The notes beneath the pieces are model-generated. The model saw only the letters and a list, made by a program, of their open reading frames with translations, was not told where the DNA came from and made no database searches. Made by a program: the position numbers and the translations under genes. From Hirundichthys speculiger (lineage: Eukaryota; Chordata; Actinopteri; Beloniformes; Exocoetidae), in NCBI GenBank assembly GCA_018398805.1, contig JAGFBZ010000708.1, forward strand, positions 682,001 to 746,000: a stretch of 64,000 bases of DNA. The letters run 5' to 3'. Within the stretch, counting starts at the first letter, position 1. Every line of letters starts with the position of its first letter. Below, one piece after another: positions 1 to 11,513 of the stretch.

Positions 1-1246
1 TTACACAACCTGTTTAATATGTCTAATTGCGTTAACCTGTGCGCGTTGGTGCTAATACAGGCAGGCTACAAATAAACAACTACAACAACTCTGTTCATCA
101 AAATGGTTAACTGGCATTTAAAGCAACAAGTTTTTGGTTCTTCTATGGAAATATGAATGCACTTTAAGCATAGATAATCCTATACCTACATTGTGACATT
201 TTTAAGTTGACAGTTGTGACAGTTGCAAACACTCGCCACGTTATATGACAAAATTCACAACCAGGCCAATTATCCATCTCTCTTTCAGTAACCTACCAGC
301 TTGTCTTGAGAAGATGTCAGTTAATTTGGGACAGTTGGCCGCTGCCTCCTTTCTTTTTTTTATTTTAGCCCTCTCCATTCCGCCCAGCCTCTTTCTGCTT
401 TCCATCACTGGCGCGAAAGACGAGCCTTGGGCCAAACCACCTGAAACACGTGGGAGGGGTCGGGGGGAATTATGCTGCTTACATGGTAGTAGAAAACAGA
501 TTTTCTAGGAAGGGGCTGTGGACCTATTTAATCCACTATGATGCAACGGGCTGTTGCAACTTAATTGATATTAATGCAAGAATAAGACAAAAGAAGTGAC
601 AAAAAAAAATAGTTAAAATTAATTGTCCCCGTGGTCCACATTGATGGTTTGGGCCGGGAAAGCTCCTGATCACTTTAATGTGCAGCCCGGCTTTGCATGA
701 GTCTGAATAATTTCTGCATGAGTAATTTCTGCAATTAAAAGTTGCAAATAGTGAATTTAACGTTACCTGAGGAATTTTAAGGGGATTGGAAACTCAGTTC
801 TGTGATCATATTTTAAATATCTAATTGCTAAATGGGTGAAAGTCTATTTTTACCATATTTGACAGTGCTCCCACATGGTGACTGTAACCACATGGGCATA
901 GTTGTATAGCTGAGGTCAAGAACTTTCCATTACATTTGGTCCCGTGTCTGTAGTCCATTCTATTGCTGAATTACAAGCTTTCCAACATGCATTGAGGTCA
1001 AGGTTCAGAGGTCACTATTTCTAAGCAGGAGCCATTTGAAGCCCTCAAACTGACATATGTTACTCTCCAGGTCGACTCTCCAACGATGTATTTGGTTTAG
1101 TCATACAACAAAGTTGAACTTTTCACATTTCTTGGACACATCTTTCCTAAGGCCTAGATTCAGAGGCTCTTTTGAATGCCCAGTGCACCAAATGAGAAAT
1201 TTTGGGTTTTTTTTTTCACATTCCCTGATAAGCAAACTGCAGGGGG
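1..1246. other. No recognisable feature
   Basis: This is AT-rich sequence with no convincing open frame, tandem array or terminal inverted repeat. The short open frames in it show no domain I recognise. The stretch around 1050-1240 may be the edge of the LINE fragment that follows, but I cannot show it. Confidence 0.5.
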
Positions 1247-1560
1247 TCCTGTGAGGGGGACACCAGTGGTCTGAGGTGTGAAAGTACCAGTCTCTCCATG
1301 ACCTTCATGATGTGAGAGGTCAGTGCTACTGGCCTGTAGGCCCTACAGTGCAGCAGCACGTGCTTTTTTGGGCACGGGGACTAAGCAGGAGGTTTTCCAG
1401 AGCACTGGCACTCTTTGGAGCTGAAGGCTCAGGTTGAAGAGATGCTGGAGGACTCCACAGAGCTGACTGGAACAGGCCTTCAGCACGTAAGGGGCTGATG
1501 CCGTCTGGTTCCTGCATATGCAGTCGCATACATTTGCACAGCGAGCTTGACTGTGCCATC
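1247..1560 (-). pseudogene. LINE reverse transcriptase fragment (L2/CR1-like)
   Basis: Read on the minus strand, this stretch encodes pieces typical of the thumb-proximal part of L2/CR1-type non-LTR reverse transcriptases. They are VLKACSSQLCGVLQHLFNLS, then RVPVLWKTSCLVPVPKKARA, then a frameshifted RPVALTSHIMKVMERLVLSH. In intact elements these blocks precede the FxDLxxAFD catalytic motif. That motif is absent here, so the piece is short and dead. There is one stop and at least one frame change. The clade call is from remembered motif order and could be a neighbouring LINE clade. Confidence 0.7.
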
Positions 1561-2962
1561 CCTGATGTCATCAGCCACTTCTCGCTTTCCTTTTAATGGC
1601 CTCTTCACCAGGATGTCCTCTGTACGTGATGCTGATGTGCTGTGTTTTGTAGGAATGATGGCTTTGGGACCTTTCATAACTGATCCCATCCTCAGTAGTC
1701 AGTCGTTCTCTAAAAGGAAAACACAAATGAACAGTGGAAGATGGTGCTGTTAGGCGGGCCACTCATATTTGATTATTGTGCAAAGAGTCTGTAAAACTGA
1801 ATAATTTGCAGTGTTCCAAATTAGATGAGGATAAGTAGTTATCTGTCATTACTTTGAAACTCACCACTTTGCTATCTGTGAACATTTAGGGAGCTGAAGA
1901 CAGTGTGGTAATAAAGTGTTTTCCATTTGTGTACACAAGGATAATGTACCTCTGAAGTCGAAGCCTTTTCCTTTGCAGCCTTTGCAGATGCAGCATGAAT
2001 GGAGGCTTCAGTATGATGACGAATGGTGGGTGAGCCGTTACTATGGTTACTGGCTTGCAAAAGAAGTAGCTGTTGAATTATTTTCAAGCAAAAATGACCA
2101 ACAACAGCTCTTTCTCAGTTTGAGCATACTTGAGCATCGCATCAGTGGCTTGATAATGTTCCTGCAAACATGCTGCACCAAATCCATATTATGCATCAAA
2201 TGTAATGTGACAGAATATACCAGACAGAACAGGTGGACTGAAAAGACCTCCTTATTTGCTCAGCTTGAGCAGTATCATCATTTTTAGCAGAGGTTTTTAG
2301 AGAGCATATTGTTCATTTCATGCATCTGACTTCAGCCTGAGCTAAAGTCAAAACACAGTTATGTAATAGCAACTTTCTGAAGTTACTGGTGCATCATACG
2401 AGACAGTGTCATTCAGCTGTCTCACCAAGTTTGATTGTGAGCATTGAACTTGTGCTGTTCCATATTGACGTTGGTTTGAGGGTTATACATCTCCTACGTC
2501 CTCCTTCAACAGGCTCTCTCCCCTCTTATGCATATAACAAAGATAATTCATGTTCAGTGGTTTCTGCTCTTGCAAGACTGAACAGAATTCCGACTTGAGT
2601 GCATGCTGGCTTGTCAGTCTGCCACCGTGATAAAAATGCCATACTCCTGCTAGCATAGCCACCAGTTTTTCAGTAATGGTTCTGTCAGAAGACAAGTAGA
2701 TCATGCTGTGAAAACCTGTTCCTGATGGCCTGTTAGATCAGCAGGCCATCCCTCCGTGAGACAAAAACATAAATCTTAAAGGTCCACAACATCTGACACC
2801 ATAGTGGAAGCTTTCAGAAGTTAGGACAAGCTTTGTGAGATTAAGATTAGTTTATTCCATCAACTTTGAAAATTGACAACTTATCATTCACTACAAGGCA
2901 GCGAGGACAGAGCACATGATAGAGATGCGTGTACCTACAGTTCAAGTTCATATGTCTATATA

Positions 2963-2963
<1 letters not shown>
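1561..2963. other. No recognisable feature
   Basis: A 123-codon plus-strand open frame spans 1916-2287, but its predicted protein has no domain I recognise and no splice context. Nothing else here supports a gene, a repeat family or an RNA. Confidence 0.45.

Positions 2964-3006
<43 letters not shown>
2964..3006. repeat. (TA)n microsatellite
   Basis: An uninterrupted run of alternating T and A, about 43 bases. It produces spurious Ile-Tyr open frames on the plus strand. Confidence 0.95.
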
Positions 3007-3010
<4 letters not shown>

Positions 3011-3059
3011 CACATATTCACAACTTCATCTAATATTCAACAGCTTTCCAAATATATCT

Positions 3060-3520
3060 GGTGATTTACTAACAATTATACTCAAAGATGGGGCCATGAT
3101 TATACAACGGTATCAAAATGTCCTCTTCTTAATGGTCCAGAAGCAATTTGATGACAATTGCATTTCAGAGCACGAAGTGCACCATGTGACAAGGCAAAAG
3201 TGATACCAAAGTGGCTCAGTGATCGCTGCATTGGAGTTTTGGATCCGTGGTCAGGAAACTCCAAAGGTCTTAATCTAACCAATATCTTGTAGTTCATCCT
3301 TAAAAAGAAGGTGGAGAAGGGGAAATATACAAACTGTAATAAACTCAAGGCTCTAACACAGCAAGAACGGCTCTTCATTCAGGATTTGGCCCATAAATTG
3401 ATATAAAACACACTAAGACCTTTGCAGAGGTTTTAAAGAAGAGTCAACACTGTAGATGTTAACGTTTTGACTAAATCTGATGAATTTGTCAATAAAACCA
3501 CTGAAATATATTAAATGCTC
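3060..3520 (+). pseudogene. Tc1/mariner-type transposase remnant
   Basis: In one plus-strand frame near 3205-3315 the sequence reads RCIGVLDPWSGNSKGLNLTN, a stop, then FILKKKVEKGKYTNCNKL. This matches the C-terminal catalytic block of Tc1-family transposases (W-P-x-x-S-P-D-L-N-P-I-E-N-L-W followed by a basic stretch). The catalytic Asp of SPDLNPIE is replaced here (SKGLNLTN), and stops break the frame. The N-terminal DNA-binding part is not visible. It is an old decayed copy. Confidence 0.65.
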
Positions 3521-3753
3521 ACAAGTGTTCATCAGTTCACCCAAGAATTAATGAAAAACCTGATCTGAGAACACTGAAGCAGCAGAGATGCAGCCTTTGG
3601 AGCTGCTCGCTGATAATAAGCTGGAGGGACCGTCTCCTCTTTAGTTCAGAGAACAAGACATCTGTGGTTTCCAAAAAGAATTTCACATTATGATTCCTCT
3701 GACCACAGAGCAGTTTTCCGTTTCGCCCCAGATCATTTTAGATGAGCTTTGGC

Positions 3754-4290
3754 CATGGGCGGAGTTTACGGGGGGGCAGGGGGAGCATTGCTCCCCCTGG
3801 TGGCTGAAATATGTAATTGCATTGTCAACGAACTGGCAAAAATAAATAAATGTTTTTGACCGTAATGTTTTTTTTAAAGTCCAAAATAAACTGCAGTATA
3901 TTGTGACAGTTAAATTAATCATGTTATATTTTGTTTCTTAATACATTTCGTTTTAAGCAGTCATGTGGTGTAGTGACGTTAACTGTTTACGTCAGCTACG
4001 TGGAGGTTTCCCTCTCAGTATCAGACAGTCTTGCTTACTTAGTCAGTAACCTGTTGCAACTACTGGTTTTGAACATCCTCTAATCTTGGACTTCATGGTT
4101 TCGTGGTGAGTGTATCTTGTGTGCCATCATGTGCGCGCGAGTTTGCGCATATGTGTGCATGCACGCCGGTTCGCGTGCATGCGCGCCGGTTCGCGTGCAT
4201 GCGCGCCGGTTCGTGTGAGAGTGCGCCCGTTTGTTGAAAGTGCTTAACAATTTTTGCCCCCCCTGACGCAAAAGTCAAACTAAGCTTATG
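3754..4290. mobile_element. hAT-type MITE, 537 bp, 8-bp duplication
   Basis: The element is flanked on both sides by the identical 8-mer GCTTTGGC (3746-3753 and 4291-4298), the target duplication length of hAT transposons. Its ends form an imperfect inverted repeat: CATGGGCGGAGTTT on the left, CATAAGCTTAGTTT read inward from the right. It encodes no transposase and would have needed one in trans. It holds a small GC-rich tandem repeat. Confidence 0.75.
4161..4215. repeat. 20-bp GC-rich tandem repeat
   Basis: There are about three units of 20 bases built on GCGCGCCGGTTCGCGTGCAT, with a degenerate fourth to the left (4141-4160). The array is CpG-rich, unlike its surroundings, and lies inside the hAT MITE. 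Confidence 0.85.
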
Positions 4291-5100
4291 GCTTTGGCCC
4301 AGAGAAGACAGCAGCATTTCTGGATCGTGTTCACACATGATACAGTTTTAACATGCATTTGTGGATCATGTTCATAGACAGTAATCTCTGGAAATCATCC
4401 TGAGCCCATGTAGTGATGTCCAGCCGTGAATCATCTCTGTTTTTAATTTCAGTGCCGTCCAGTTTTGAGCATCCGCCTTGTCCCCTGAGCGCAGACACTC
4501 CTGCTGATTCTCTCAATCTTTTGATGATATCATGTTCTGTAAATGGTGGGATCTTCAAAGTCTCTGAAATTTTTCTGTTGAGGAACATTTTGCTGAAATT
4601 CTTCCACAATTTTTAGACACAGTTTTTCACAGATTGATGATGAAATGAGCCCATTTTTACATCTGAGAAGCTCCTTTTATACCAGGAGCGGTTACTGACC
4701 CGTCACCAGTTAACCTAATTAGTTGTCAAGTGCTCTTCCTTTTGTTTTTGATTCACACTAATTACTTTTCCAGCCTTTTGTTTACCCCGTTCCACCTTCG
4801 TTGATATGTGTTTCTGCCATCAGGGTCAAAATGAGCTAATATCTAAAAGCTATAATAGAAAATTCTTCCTTGACACCAAGAACATGACTCAAACAATGAG
4901 AGTATCTGGCTCAAATGTATCAGCAGAAAGCGTAATTGTATGTTGCGTCCTGTTGTGTCTAACAACATACAGTACGGATTATTTTACTGTTTTAGTATTA
5001 CATTAGGAATTATGTTGTACCCAAGTTTATGGAGTCCATGTAGACCGTGTGCCTTACAACAGACTAAAGATAGCTGAAATCACATATCGTCTAGGGTTGT

Positions 5101-5420
5101 GATCCATCCATCCATCCATCCATCCATCATCACAGACCCATTTAATCCTCCACAGGGTCACAGGGATCTGCTGGAGTCTATCCAGCTCTCCTCAGGTGAA
5201 AGGCAGGCGTCCACCTGGACAGGTCACCAGTCCTTCGCAGGACCACATGCAGAACAACAATCACGCACACTCACAATCACTCCAACGAGCAGTTTAGGAC
5301 CAGGTTGTGATATTGAAAAATGAATTATTATTAGTTTTATACTTCTATTCTTATTCTCTGCTTGGGCTGTTTCACCCGTGACTCAACTCAGATTAAGCGG
5401 AAGATAATGGATGGATGTTC
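5101..5420. mobile_element. LINE/SINE-type repeat with (CCAT)n end
   Basis: It starts with a short CCAT run (5102-5128). The text that follows (cccatttaatcctccacagg, then 'ggacaggtcaccagtcc', then 'acactcacaatcactcc') matches a repeat consensus I remember as widespread in teleosts. It ends near 'gcggaagataatggatggatg'. The four-base run at one end suggests a non-LTR retroelement tail in reverse orientation. The family is not determined. Confidence 0.5.
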
Positions 5421-5535
5421 TTATTCTTTATCATTTTAGTTTTTATATTTTGCAGAGCCCTTGCTGAACTGGAAGCTACGTTTGCTACACTGGTGGTGGA
5501 GCTTTTGTAAGATTCTTCCTTCTCCATAACTTTTG

Positions 5536-5775
5536 GGCCCCAATCGTACACTCTCCGCTAGCCGCTAGCCGCTAGCCGCTGCCCACAAATTGCGGGTTTA
5601 GGAACCTCCGCTAACCGCTAATGCAATCTTCCGCTCCCTAAAGCCGCTACCCATTATGCTGACTCCCTTAATCACATTGTAGGTGTGGCAATGGGCGTGT
5701 CTTTTGCCCTTTCTGCAAACTCGGTATCTTGCGATCGCGGGTTGCGTGTTGCAGGTAGCTGGTAGCGGGTGGTCA
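5536..5775. mobile_element. Family E fragment
   Basis: This is one end of repeat family E, whose most complete copy is at 30837-31562. It carries the terminal GGGCCC..GATCGTACAC-like block, three tandem GCTAGCC units (about 5557-5580) and the conserved 'gtgtggcaatgggcgtgtct' block. It stops before the interior of the element. Confidence 0.7.
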
Positions 5776-5804
5776 GACCATATTTCAAGATGTAATCTTG
5801 ATAA

Positions 5805-6245
5805 TAGAGCTGAGCGATTTTATCGATTCTGCGATATATATCGATATTTTATTTCCTCTGAGAGTATCGATTTTTCAGCCGTGGGTATCAATATTCTAAG
5901 CTTCTTTCAAAACCCCCGTGTCCCACCTTTAAAAGCTTGCAAGCAACAATTTGAACTGTTTAATTAAATGAAACTATTTTTCTCAACACATCTTTTATTC
6001 ATTTTGTCCAGCATTTGCAAGCTGCCTGTCAGCCATATAATGTGTAATTGATGCTTTCAGTTCAATTAATTCAAACAAAGTCATTGGAACATTCACAAGA
6101 TGTCACCAAAATCACTTTGTCCCTTTAAAATCTTTCAGAAAATGATGTAAATGTATCTTAAGATGAATATCGATATATATCATATCCTGAGCCAAATATC
6201 GTGTATTGTATCGCATCGCGAGATTCATGTATCGCTACCGCCCTA
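5805..6245. mobile_element. hAT-type MITE, 441 bp
   Basis: Flanking 8-mers CTTGATAA (5797-5804) and TTTGATAA (6246-6253) agree at 7 of 8 positions. The ends are imperfect inverted repeats, TAGAGCTGAGCGAT and TAGGGCGGTAGCGAT. The interior is rich in ATCGAT-type self-complementary words. There is no coding capacity. Confidence 0.75.
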
Positions 6246-6253
6246 TTTGATAA

Positions 6254-7314
6254 TATAAATTAATTAGTAATATGACTATTTCAAACCACTAATTGATTTC
6301 AGGTTGCACAGTAGGCACATCTTTGTGATGTTTGGATGGACTGGAAAACATTTAAGTCATAACTCAAGTGCATTTTTTTAAATCTTCCTACAGGCTACAG
6401 GATTAAATCATTCTCACTTTTAAGGCAGCTTGTTTGAGGTGTGGTTTATACTTTTCAATGGCATTAATGGCTGTTCCATGATTTGGAACAAACTACCACA
6501 GATGACATCACGGTTGAGTCCGGCTCCTTTTTTGAATGAATCATCCCTCTTTTTTAAGAGCAGCTCCATTCCAGACCGATCTGAAAATAGAGATGGGAGA
6601 TGCACTTAAATGGAAAGTGTAAAGTCAAAAAATGCATCTTCAGCCTAACGGCTCTGAGGCCTTGACTTTTTCCCTCTAAACCTGCTGTCTTTTAGGTCAC
6701 AGGATTGTTGTCCTTATCAAATTGCTGAGTTTGTGTCTAGCCAGATCACAAGATTTTACAAGGTTATGGGTTGCTGTAGTTTTCCATCTAATGCAGAATA
6801 ATATGAGATGAACTGCCCGCCTTTAATCTTGGCATTCTACTGAAGAATCCGGATGGTGTGAAGAGCTCTGTGATTTTGACTGCAGCCTTGGAGAATAAAC
6901 CTCCATTTTGCACCTCCGTCGTTGTCAGTGCCTTGCTTAACAGCTGAATAGATTGCCTCACCAGTGCATAGAAATTAATAACTCTTACGGCTAAGAAGAT
7001 TCCAAATTCTTGGCATTACAGAAAGCGCGTAAATATTGACTTATGCACCGACGGGAAAATCAGGCCCTTACTGATTTTACTTGGTGTCTTGGCTTTCCAT
7101 TCCTCTTTGCGTCTGTTATAGAAAAGTGGCATTTGGGGTTAAATCCACTTTGCACTCTCGTCTGTGATCAAGTGTCTTGCTTAACTGTTATATAACTGCC
7201 TCACCAGAAACTCACCCAATTACTGTTAAAATAAGATATTCAATTATATTTTCCACTACAGCATCTCCCTTTCTTTATGTGTTTAATACATTTTCCCTGT
7301 GTCACTTCAGATTA
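6254..7314. other. No recognisable feature
   Basis: No open frame with domain content and no tandem or inverted repeat structure that I can see. Two stretches (about 6890-6970 and 7145-7205) share 'cctcaccag'-type wording, so part may be an old dispersed repeat. Confidence 0.4.
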
Positions 7315-7784
7315 CAGTGGTACTTCTACTTACGAACGTCTCTACATACGAAATTTTCAGGTTACGAAACGCCTCAACAGGAAAATATTGCCTCTAGTTA
7401 CGAAAGAAATTTCAGGATACGAAAAGCAAAAATACAGTACCCGCTGCTACTTTCAGCTCGCAGAGTTTACCGAACATAAACATACTTGTCGGCTCTGTAT
7501 CTCGGTTTGAAAGCGGCGTGTCTGAGCTGCTTTGCCATTGGCTATCGCTTAGCATCTTCCTGGCATCCCATTGGCTAGGAGGGCCCCTAGTATTTCTTAC
7601 AGGTTATTATGTCATTTCATGTATTATTTTTAATTAATAAAAAAATATATATGTTCAAATTTTGGGGGGCTTGGAACGGATTAGGGCATTTACATGAAAA
7701 ATGCGTCTCTACTTACGAAAGTTTCAGGTTGCGAAACTACTTCCAGAACCAATTAATTTCGTAAGTAGAGGTAGGGTACCACTG
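7315..7784. mobile_element. Non-autonomous DNA transposon with inverted ends
   Basis: The left end reads CAGTGGTACTTCTACTTACG. The right end, read inward, is CAGTGGTACCCTACCTCTAC then TTACGAA, so both ends share CAGTGGTAC and CTACTTACGAA. Interior 'ttacgaaa' words recur near both ends. I could not resolve a flanking duplication, so the superfamily is open. Confidence 0.6.
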
Positions 7785-8783
7785 TTCTTAAAAAATGGTG
7801 ACATGTTTAATACTAATTTTACCCACTGTATATAGATAATCAGTATGCTTTGGTTTGAGAGTGCTTCTTTTAGCCGTGACCTCAGTGATGTCACTGACAA
7901 CCTGGAAAGGAGAGAAAGGATGTGACTTCACTGGTACACCGTCATCTGAACAAGAGGGAGGATTGGGGCCTTCCAGTATTTCTCAGTTTCCTTATTTGTA
8001 TATGCCTTCAGCGACAGCATGACTCATCAAAGTTAAAACAATCAGTTACACCTGTCTTGCAGGAGTTGAGGGACATTCAAGCCTTTTGTTCTTTACAAGC
8101 AGCATTAATTCCTCCAGACCTGTTAGTTTCTTCAGCTACATCTGTACTCTTATTCTGTCTTTGAACAAATGAGGATGGGATTACACAACAATTTAGATTT
8201 ATGAAGATTTTTTTTTTCATTATGTCTTTTACAGTGTTGCCTATATTGAGAGTTGAGAGGTCAAGTTCTCTTTGTCTCACAGCAATATGACAAATTGTAG
8301 ATTGTTTCTGAAACCAACATCCAAGTGACAACATCCACTTTCAGACCATGACCTCTTATAGCAGGACCTTTTTGTTTTACTTGCAAAAGTGAAACAAGTG
8401 GGTGGCTTTAGTGCTGTAGTGGAAGAAAGTTGCTCTCCATCAACTGCTACCCAGAGCCAAAGGACTGTGGGTTGCAAAAGTACTGTGTACTGCACTGTGA
8501 TGCCAAATTCAGAGCATCAGCACAGCTTTTTATTTGAGCAGATTTTCCAGATTGATGCATCAGCAACACCTTTGTTTCTTCATGACTAATATGCTTCCTT
8601 GGACTAGTATTACCAAAATATTTTAATCTACCTCCAAGGGCTCTGTCCTCCCTTGTTCTCTTTGTGCTTTTTTACTTCTAAAATGAGTCTCCTTGTCTGT
8701 GGTTAAAATCTCGTCTGAGACCCCTCTTTATAGACTATGCTGTAACCTTGAAGTACAAGTTGGAGTCCACTCATGATGTTTTA
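7785..8783. other. No recognisable feature
   Basis: No gene, RNA or repeat family is recognised. Open frames on both strands at 8077-8589 overlap each other and lack recognisable domains. Confidence 0.4.
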
Positions 8784-9980
8784 TTACCTCCGCCAAGGAG
8801 GTTCTGTTTTTGTCAGTGTTTTTCTGTCTGTTTGTCTGTGTTCAAGACAACTCAAAAAGTTATTTTCAGCTGTTGTCAGAAATGTGAAAAGGAAGAACTG
8901 ATTTCATTTTGGGTGTGATCCAGAAGAAATCCTGGATTCTGGATCACTTTCTAATCTTCGATAACATTGCGGTCAATGGGGCCGAAAATTTTGTTTCTCA
9001 ATATTTCCGTTAATTATTGCCCACAACTCATGAATTTTGACTCAGGAATTGACAATGAAAACCTCTATCAAATTTCAAAGGCTGTTCCGGATCTGATCCA
9101 GAAGGTGGATTTTATTGCAATCTGTAAATCGCTATATTCACTTTCAATTCAAATTCAAAATACTTTATTAATACCCCAAGGGGGAAATTCAACTTTAAGT
9201 ACACCAGTCTGGTGTACTAGAGGAGCTGCCGGCATCCAGCACTCCTTTTCATTCCAGGTCCCGTGGTCTGAGTGCTAACTCCAGATAACAGCCGTTAGCA
9301 GCTGTTAAAACAGTTAACAGCCGTTAGAACCAGTATATCTCCATAATGATGACAAGTGAGATATCTCCAGGTCAGAGGAGGAAACACCGATGAACCAGAC
9401 CGTCTCCTCTGGGAAGACTGAGCTCCATTCAGTCCGGTGAGCGACGGAGCCGACCGTCCCAGAGCCCGGTTCATCATGCGGACCGGACCAGGCCGTTGTC
9501 GTCTACCCGGCGGTGCTGGGCCCCACCAGGTCACCAGACGGCCCCTGCCAGGTCAGCTGACCCATCCGGCGTGTAGACTGCTGGACGGGGGCAGCATGCT
9601 GCTGCTGCTACGTCGGGGTCTCCCGTCCCGGCTCAGTGACGCTGCAGCCCGGATCCTGGCGGTGGTTGCCGCGGGTAGCAGTTCAGGGCTACTTAGCTTA
9701 GCTTTCCCGAACCGGCCTCCAGCGACACCGTCCATGTCCGCGGCGGCAGATCTCCACCAGCCGCAAGAGGACGCAAGAGGACCGATCCGCCCCCTGCAGA
9801 CAGTATGTAGACATCCGACCGCAGATCACCACAAACCGGGCTCAAACTGGAGCGTCCAGCGTCCAGCGTTGCAGGGATAAGTCCTGGAGCAGCAGCGAGA
9901 AGCATCCATGCCAGGGTGGGGATATGGGGGAATTGTTGCACTTGGCAGAGGTCTGCGCTCTCTGAGTGCTTTTCTAGTTC
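8784..9980 (+). mobile_element. Family B copy 1, split by retroposon A
   Basis: Family B starts TTACCTCC(G/A)CCAAGGAGG and ends GTGCTTTTCTAGTT. This copy runs 8784-9137, is interrupted by 9138-9921, and resumes at 9922-9980. The uninterrupted copy at 19197-19639 gives the empty site and fixes the break after the 'gctatat' word. The CCTCC..GGAGG start can fold back. I do not know the superfamily. Confidence 0.75.
9138..9921 (-). mobile_element. Retroposon A copy 1
   Basis: A ~785-bp GC-rich repeat whose second copy is at 48376-49165. The two can be aligned by eye over nearly their whole length. Read on the minus strand it ends with AATAAAGTATTTTGAATTTG and short GAATT words, so it looks like a retroposed element with an L2-like 3' tail. 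It is inserted in family B. The plus-strand 147-codon open frame inside is not conserved in copy 2 beyond pieces, so I do not call it a gene. Confidence 0.65.
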
Positions 9981-10081
9981 TAAAAATTGTCTGGCTATTC
10001 TGATCTGCTTTATTCATAGTGATGTAGATCAGTGGCTGAACACCAAAATAGTTTTGGCATGTAGTGGCATTCAGTGGAACA

Positions 10082-11316
10082 GGGGTTTGTTCCAGAAAGT
10101 GAGTAATGTAGAAATTTTGAGCAGTGTTGGGCAAGTTCACTTTCCACACAAACTAGATAAGTTCAAAGTTCACAGAAATTAAAATGAACTAGTTCAGTTC
10201 ATAGTTCATATTCAAAGTTTTGAGCAAGAGTTCACCCTTTCAAAAAATGACCTAAATAGTTAATCTTTAGTTCTATTTTTTATTCTTTTTTTAATGTTGC
10301 CAATGTGTTTAGAATTCTGAATTGGACACATAATAAAGTCCAACCGGGTTCACATTAGCATTGAAGGGAAAGCCCATATACAACTGCCATTTCCCTTTCA
10401 GCTTCTCTCTACAGTAGATTAAAAATATGAGGAAAATCTTGCTTCCAAATGGTCTTTATTATCAGACAAAAACAAGTCCTTAAGGTGCAAATGTTTTTTT
10501 CCCCCATTTCAATATTTCAGTCCCCCCCCCAGGAGTCGGGGGTCACTCCTCCAGCTCTGGGTAACTGCAGCTTTCATCTTCCTGCGTGTTTTAAACGTTT
10601 GATGATGTAATTGTTAGCGTGACAGAAGCAACAACCCGTGATGCCATGTTTGATTGATTTCCTCAGATACATTTCAGGCTCGTTTGTGGTGGATTTTAAA
10701 TGGGGTTCGCTGGAAACCTGGAAGGGTTTTGACCATGCGTGAACTTTGAAAGAGTGTCGTTCACAGTTGACCAAATGAACATGTTCACACCCAACACTCG
10801 TCAAGGAGAAAGAGAGCGCTTTCAGTTCACTTTCGCACAAAATATGAACTCACTTTCGTTCAGTGAACGCGTTCAGGTACAACACTGATGTCGAGTATGT
10901 TGAACCTGAACTCTGGGAAACTGAGTTTTATGTTTCACAAAGTGAGGTTACCACGAGCAAGAGGATTCAGTTAAGCCAGTTTCTGAAACCGAGGCAACTC
11001 GTACTTGGAGTCTGTTGCCACGGTAACTGAGTCTGTGACTAAACCTGACTGGTAGCAGGTTTACTTCTATATACGCCGAGTTACTTTCTGTCTTCACCCC
11101 TTCATGAAGCTAAAATGAGTTCAATTTCATCAGACAATCAATTAGATAACGCTCATTTTGGGTAACCTACATGACTGAAGTTGATATCTTTTATTATCTA
11201 AAATAACTTTTTATTGGTGTCCCTCTTCCAGTTCAGAGTAAAGAAAATTCCTTTTGGTTTACCTAATGTTGTTGGATTTGCTGACTGCACCCACATTCTT
11301 ACTGAAGCTCCTTGAA
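10082..11316 (+). pseudogene. PIF/Harbinger transposase remnant split by a MITE
   Basis: At about 11253-11313 the plus strand encodes PFGLPNVVGFADCTHILTEA. This matches the PIF/Harbinger nuclease block FPNVVGxIDCTHxxIxAP, which holds the first catalytic Asp. The Asp is present here (FAD). The flanks (10082-10121 and 10888-11100) match the 'ttccagaaagtgag' and 'gaggttaccacgagcaag' text I associate with teleost Harbinger ends. No other catalytic block is found. It is interrupted by the hAT MITE at 10122-10887. Confidence 0.6.
10122..10887. mobile_element. hAT-type MITE, 766 bp
   Basis: The ends are CAGTGTTGGGCAAGTTCA and, read inward from the right, CAGTGTTGTACCTGAACG, a good inverted repeat. 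Flanking 8-mers ATTTTGAG (10114-10121) and ATGTCGAG (10888-10895) match at 6 of 8. The interior near both ends repeats GTTCA/TGAAC words, possible transposase binding sites. There is no transposase. Confidence 0.75.
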
Positions 11317-11423
11317 TTATTATTATTTTTTTTTTTTCTTGGTCAATATTGGCAAAATCTTACTAAAGTGGGTACAACCGAGCCTGTTACATTTAACTTA
11401 CCTGTCTGAAATATGTTTTTATA

Positions 11424-11513
11424 AGGGCTGGGGAAGATAATGTATTATCGCAATAACTCACGCCGACATTTATTTTATTGCACATTAACGCATGTTGCTC
11501 ACATGTTTTTGTC
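11424..11513 (+). mobile_element. Family C fragment (left end)
   Basis: It carries the family C start AGGGCTGGGgaag and its 'gccgacatttattttattg' block, then breaks directly into a family E fragment. Confidence 0.7.

Larger units (their letters stand above)
3521..4860. mobile_element. Old interspersed DNA repeat split by a hAT MITE
   Basis: The halves 3521-3753 and 4291-4860 read continuously across the insertion at 3754-4290, joining at GCTTTGGC. I recognise this text as a common teleost repeat type that ends near a 'caaaatgagctaatat' block (4828-4843). I cannot name its superfamily with confidence. The minus-strand open frame at 4331-4609 lies inside it and may be a shadow of its consensus. 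Confidence 0.45.

Noticed and set aside
1916..2287. 123-codon plus-strand gene
   Set aside because: No domain, no splice signals noticed and no second copy. It may be chance.
2873..3203. Ile-Tyr-rich proteins at the TA run
   Set aside because: Low-complexity translation of a microsatellite.
9437..9880. 147-codon plus-strand gene in retroposon A
   Set aside because: The second copy of A breaks the frame. Base composition explains its openness, and no domain is visible.
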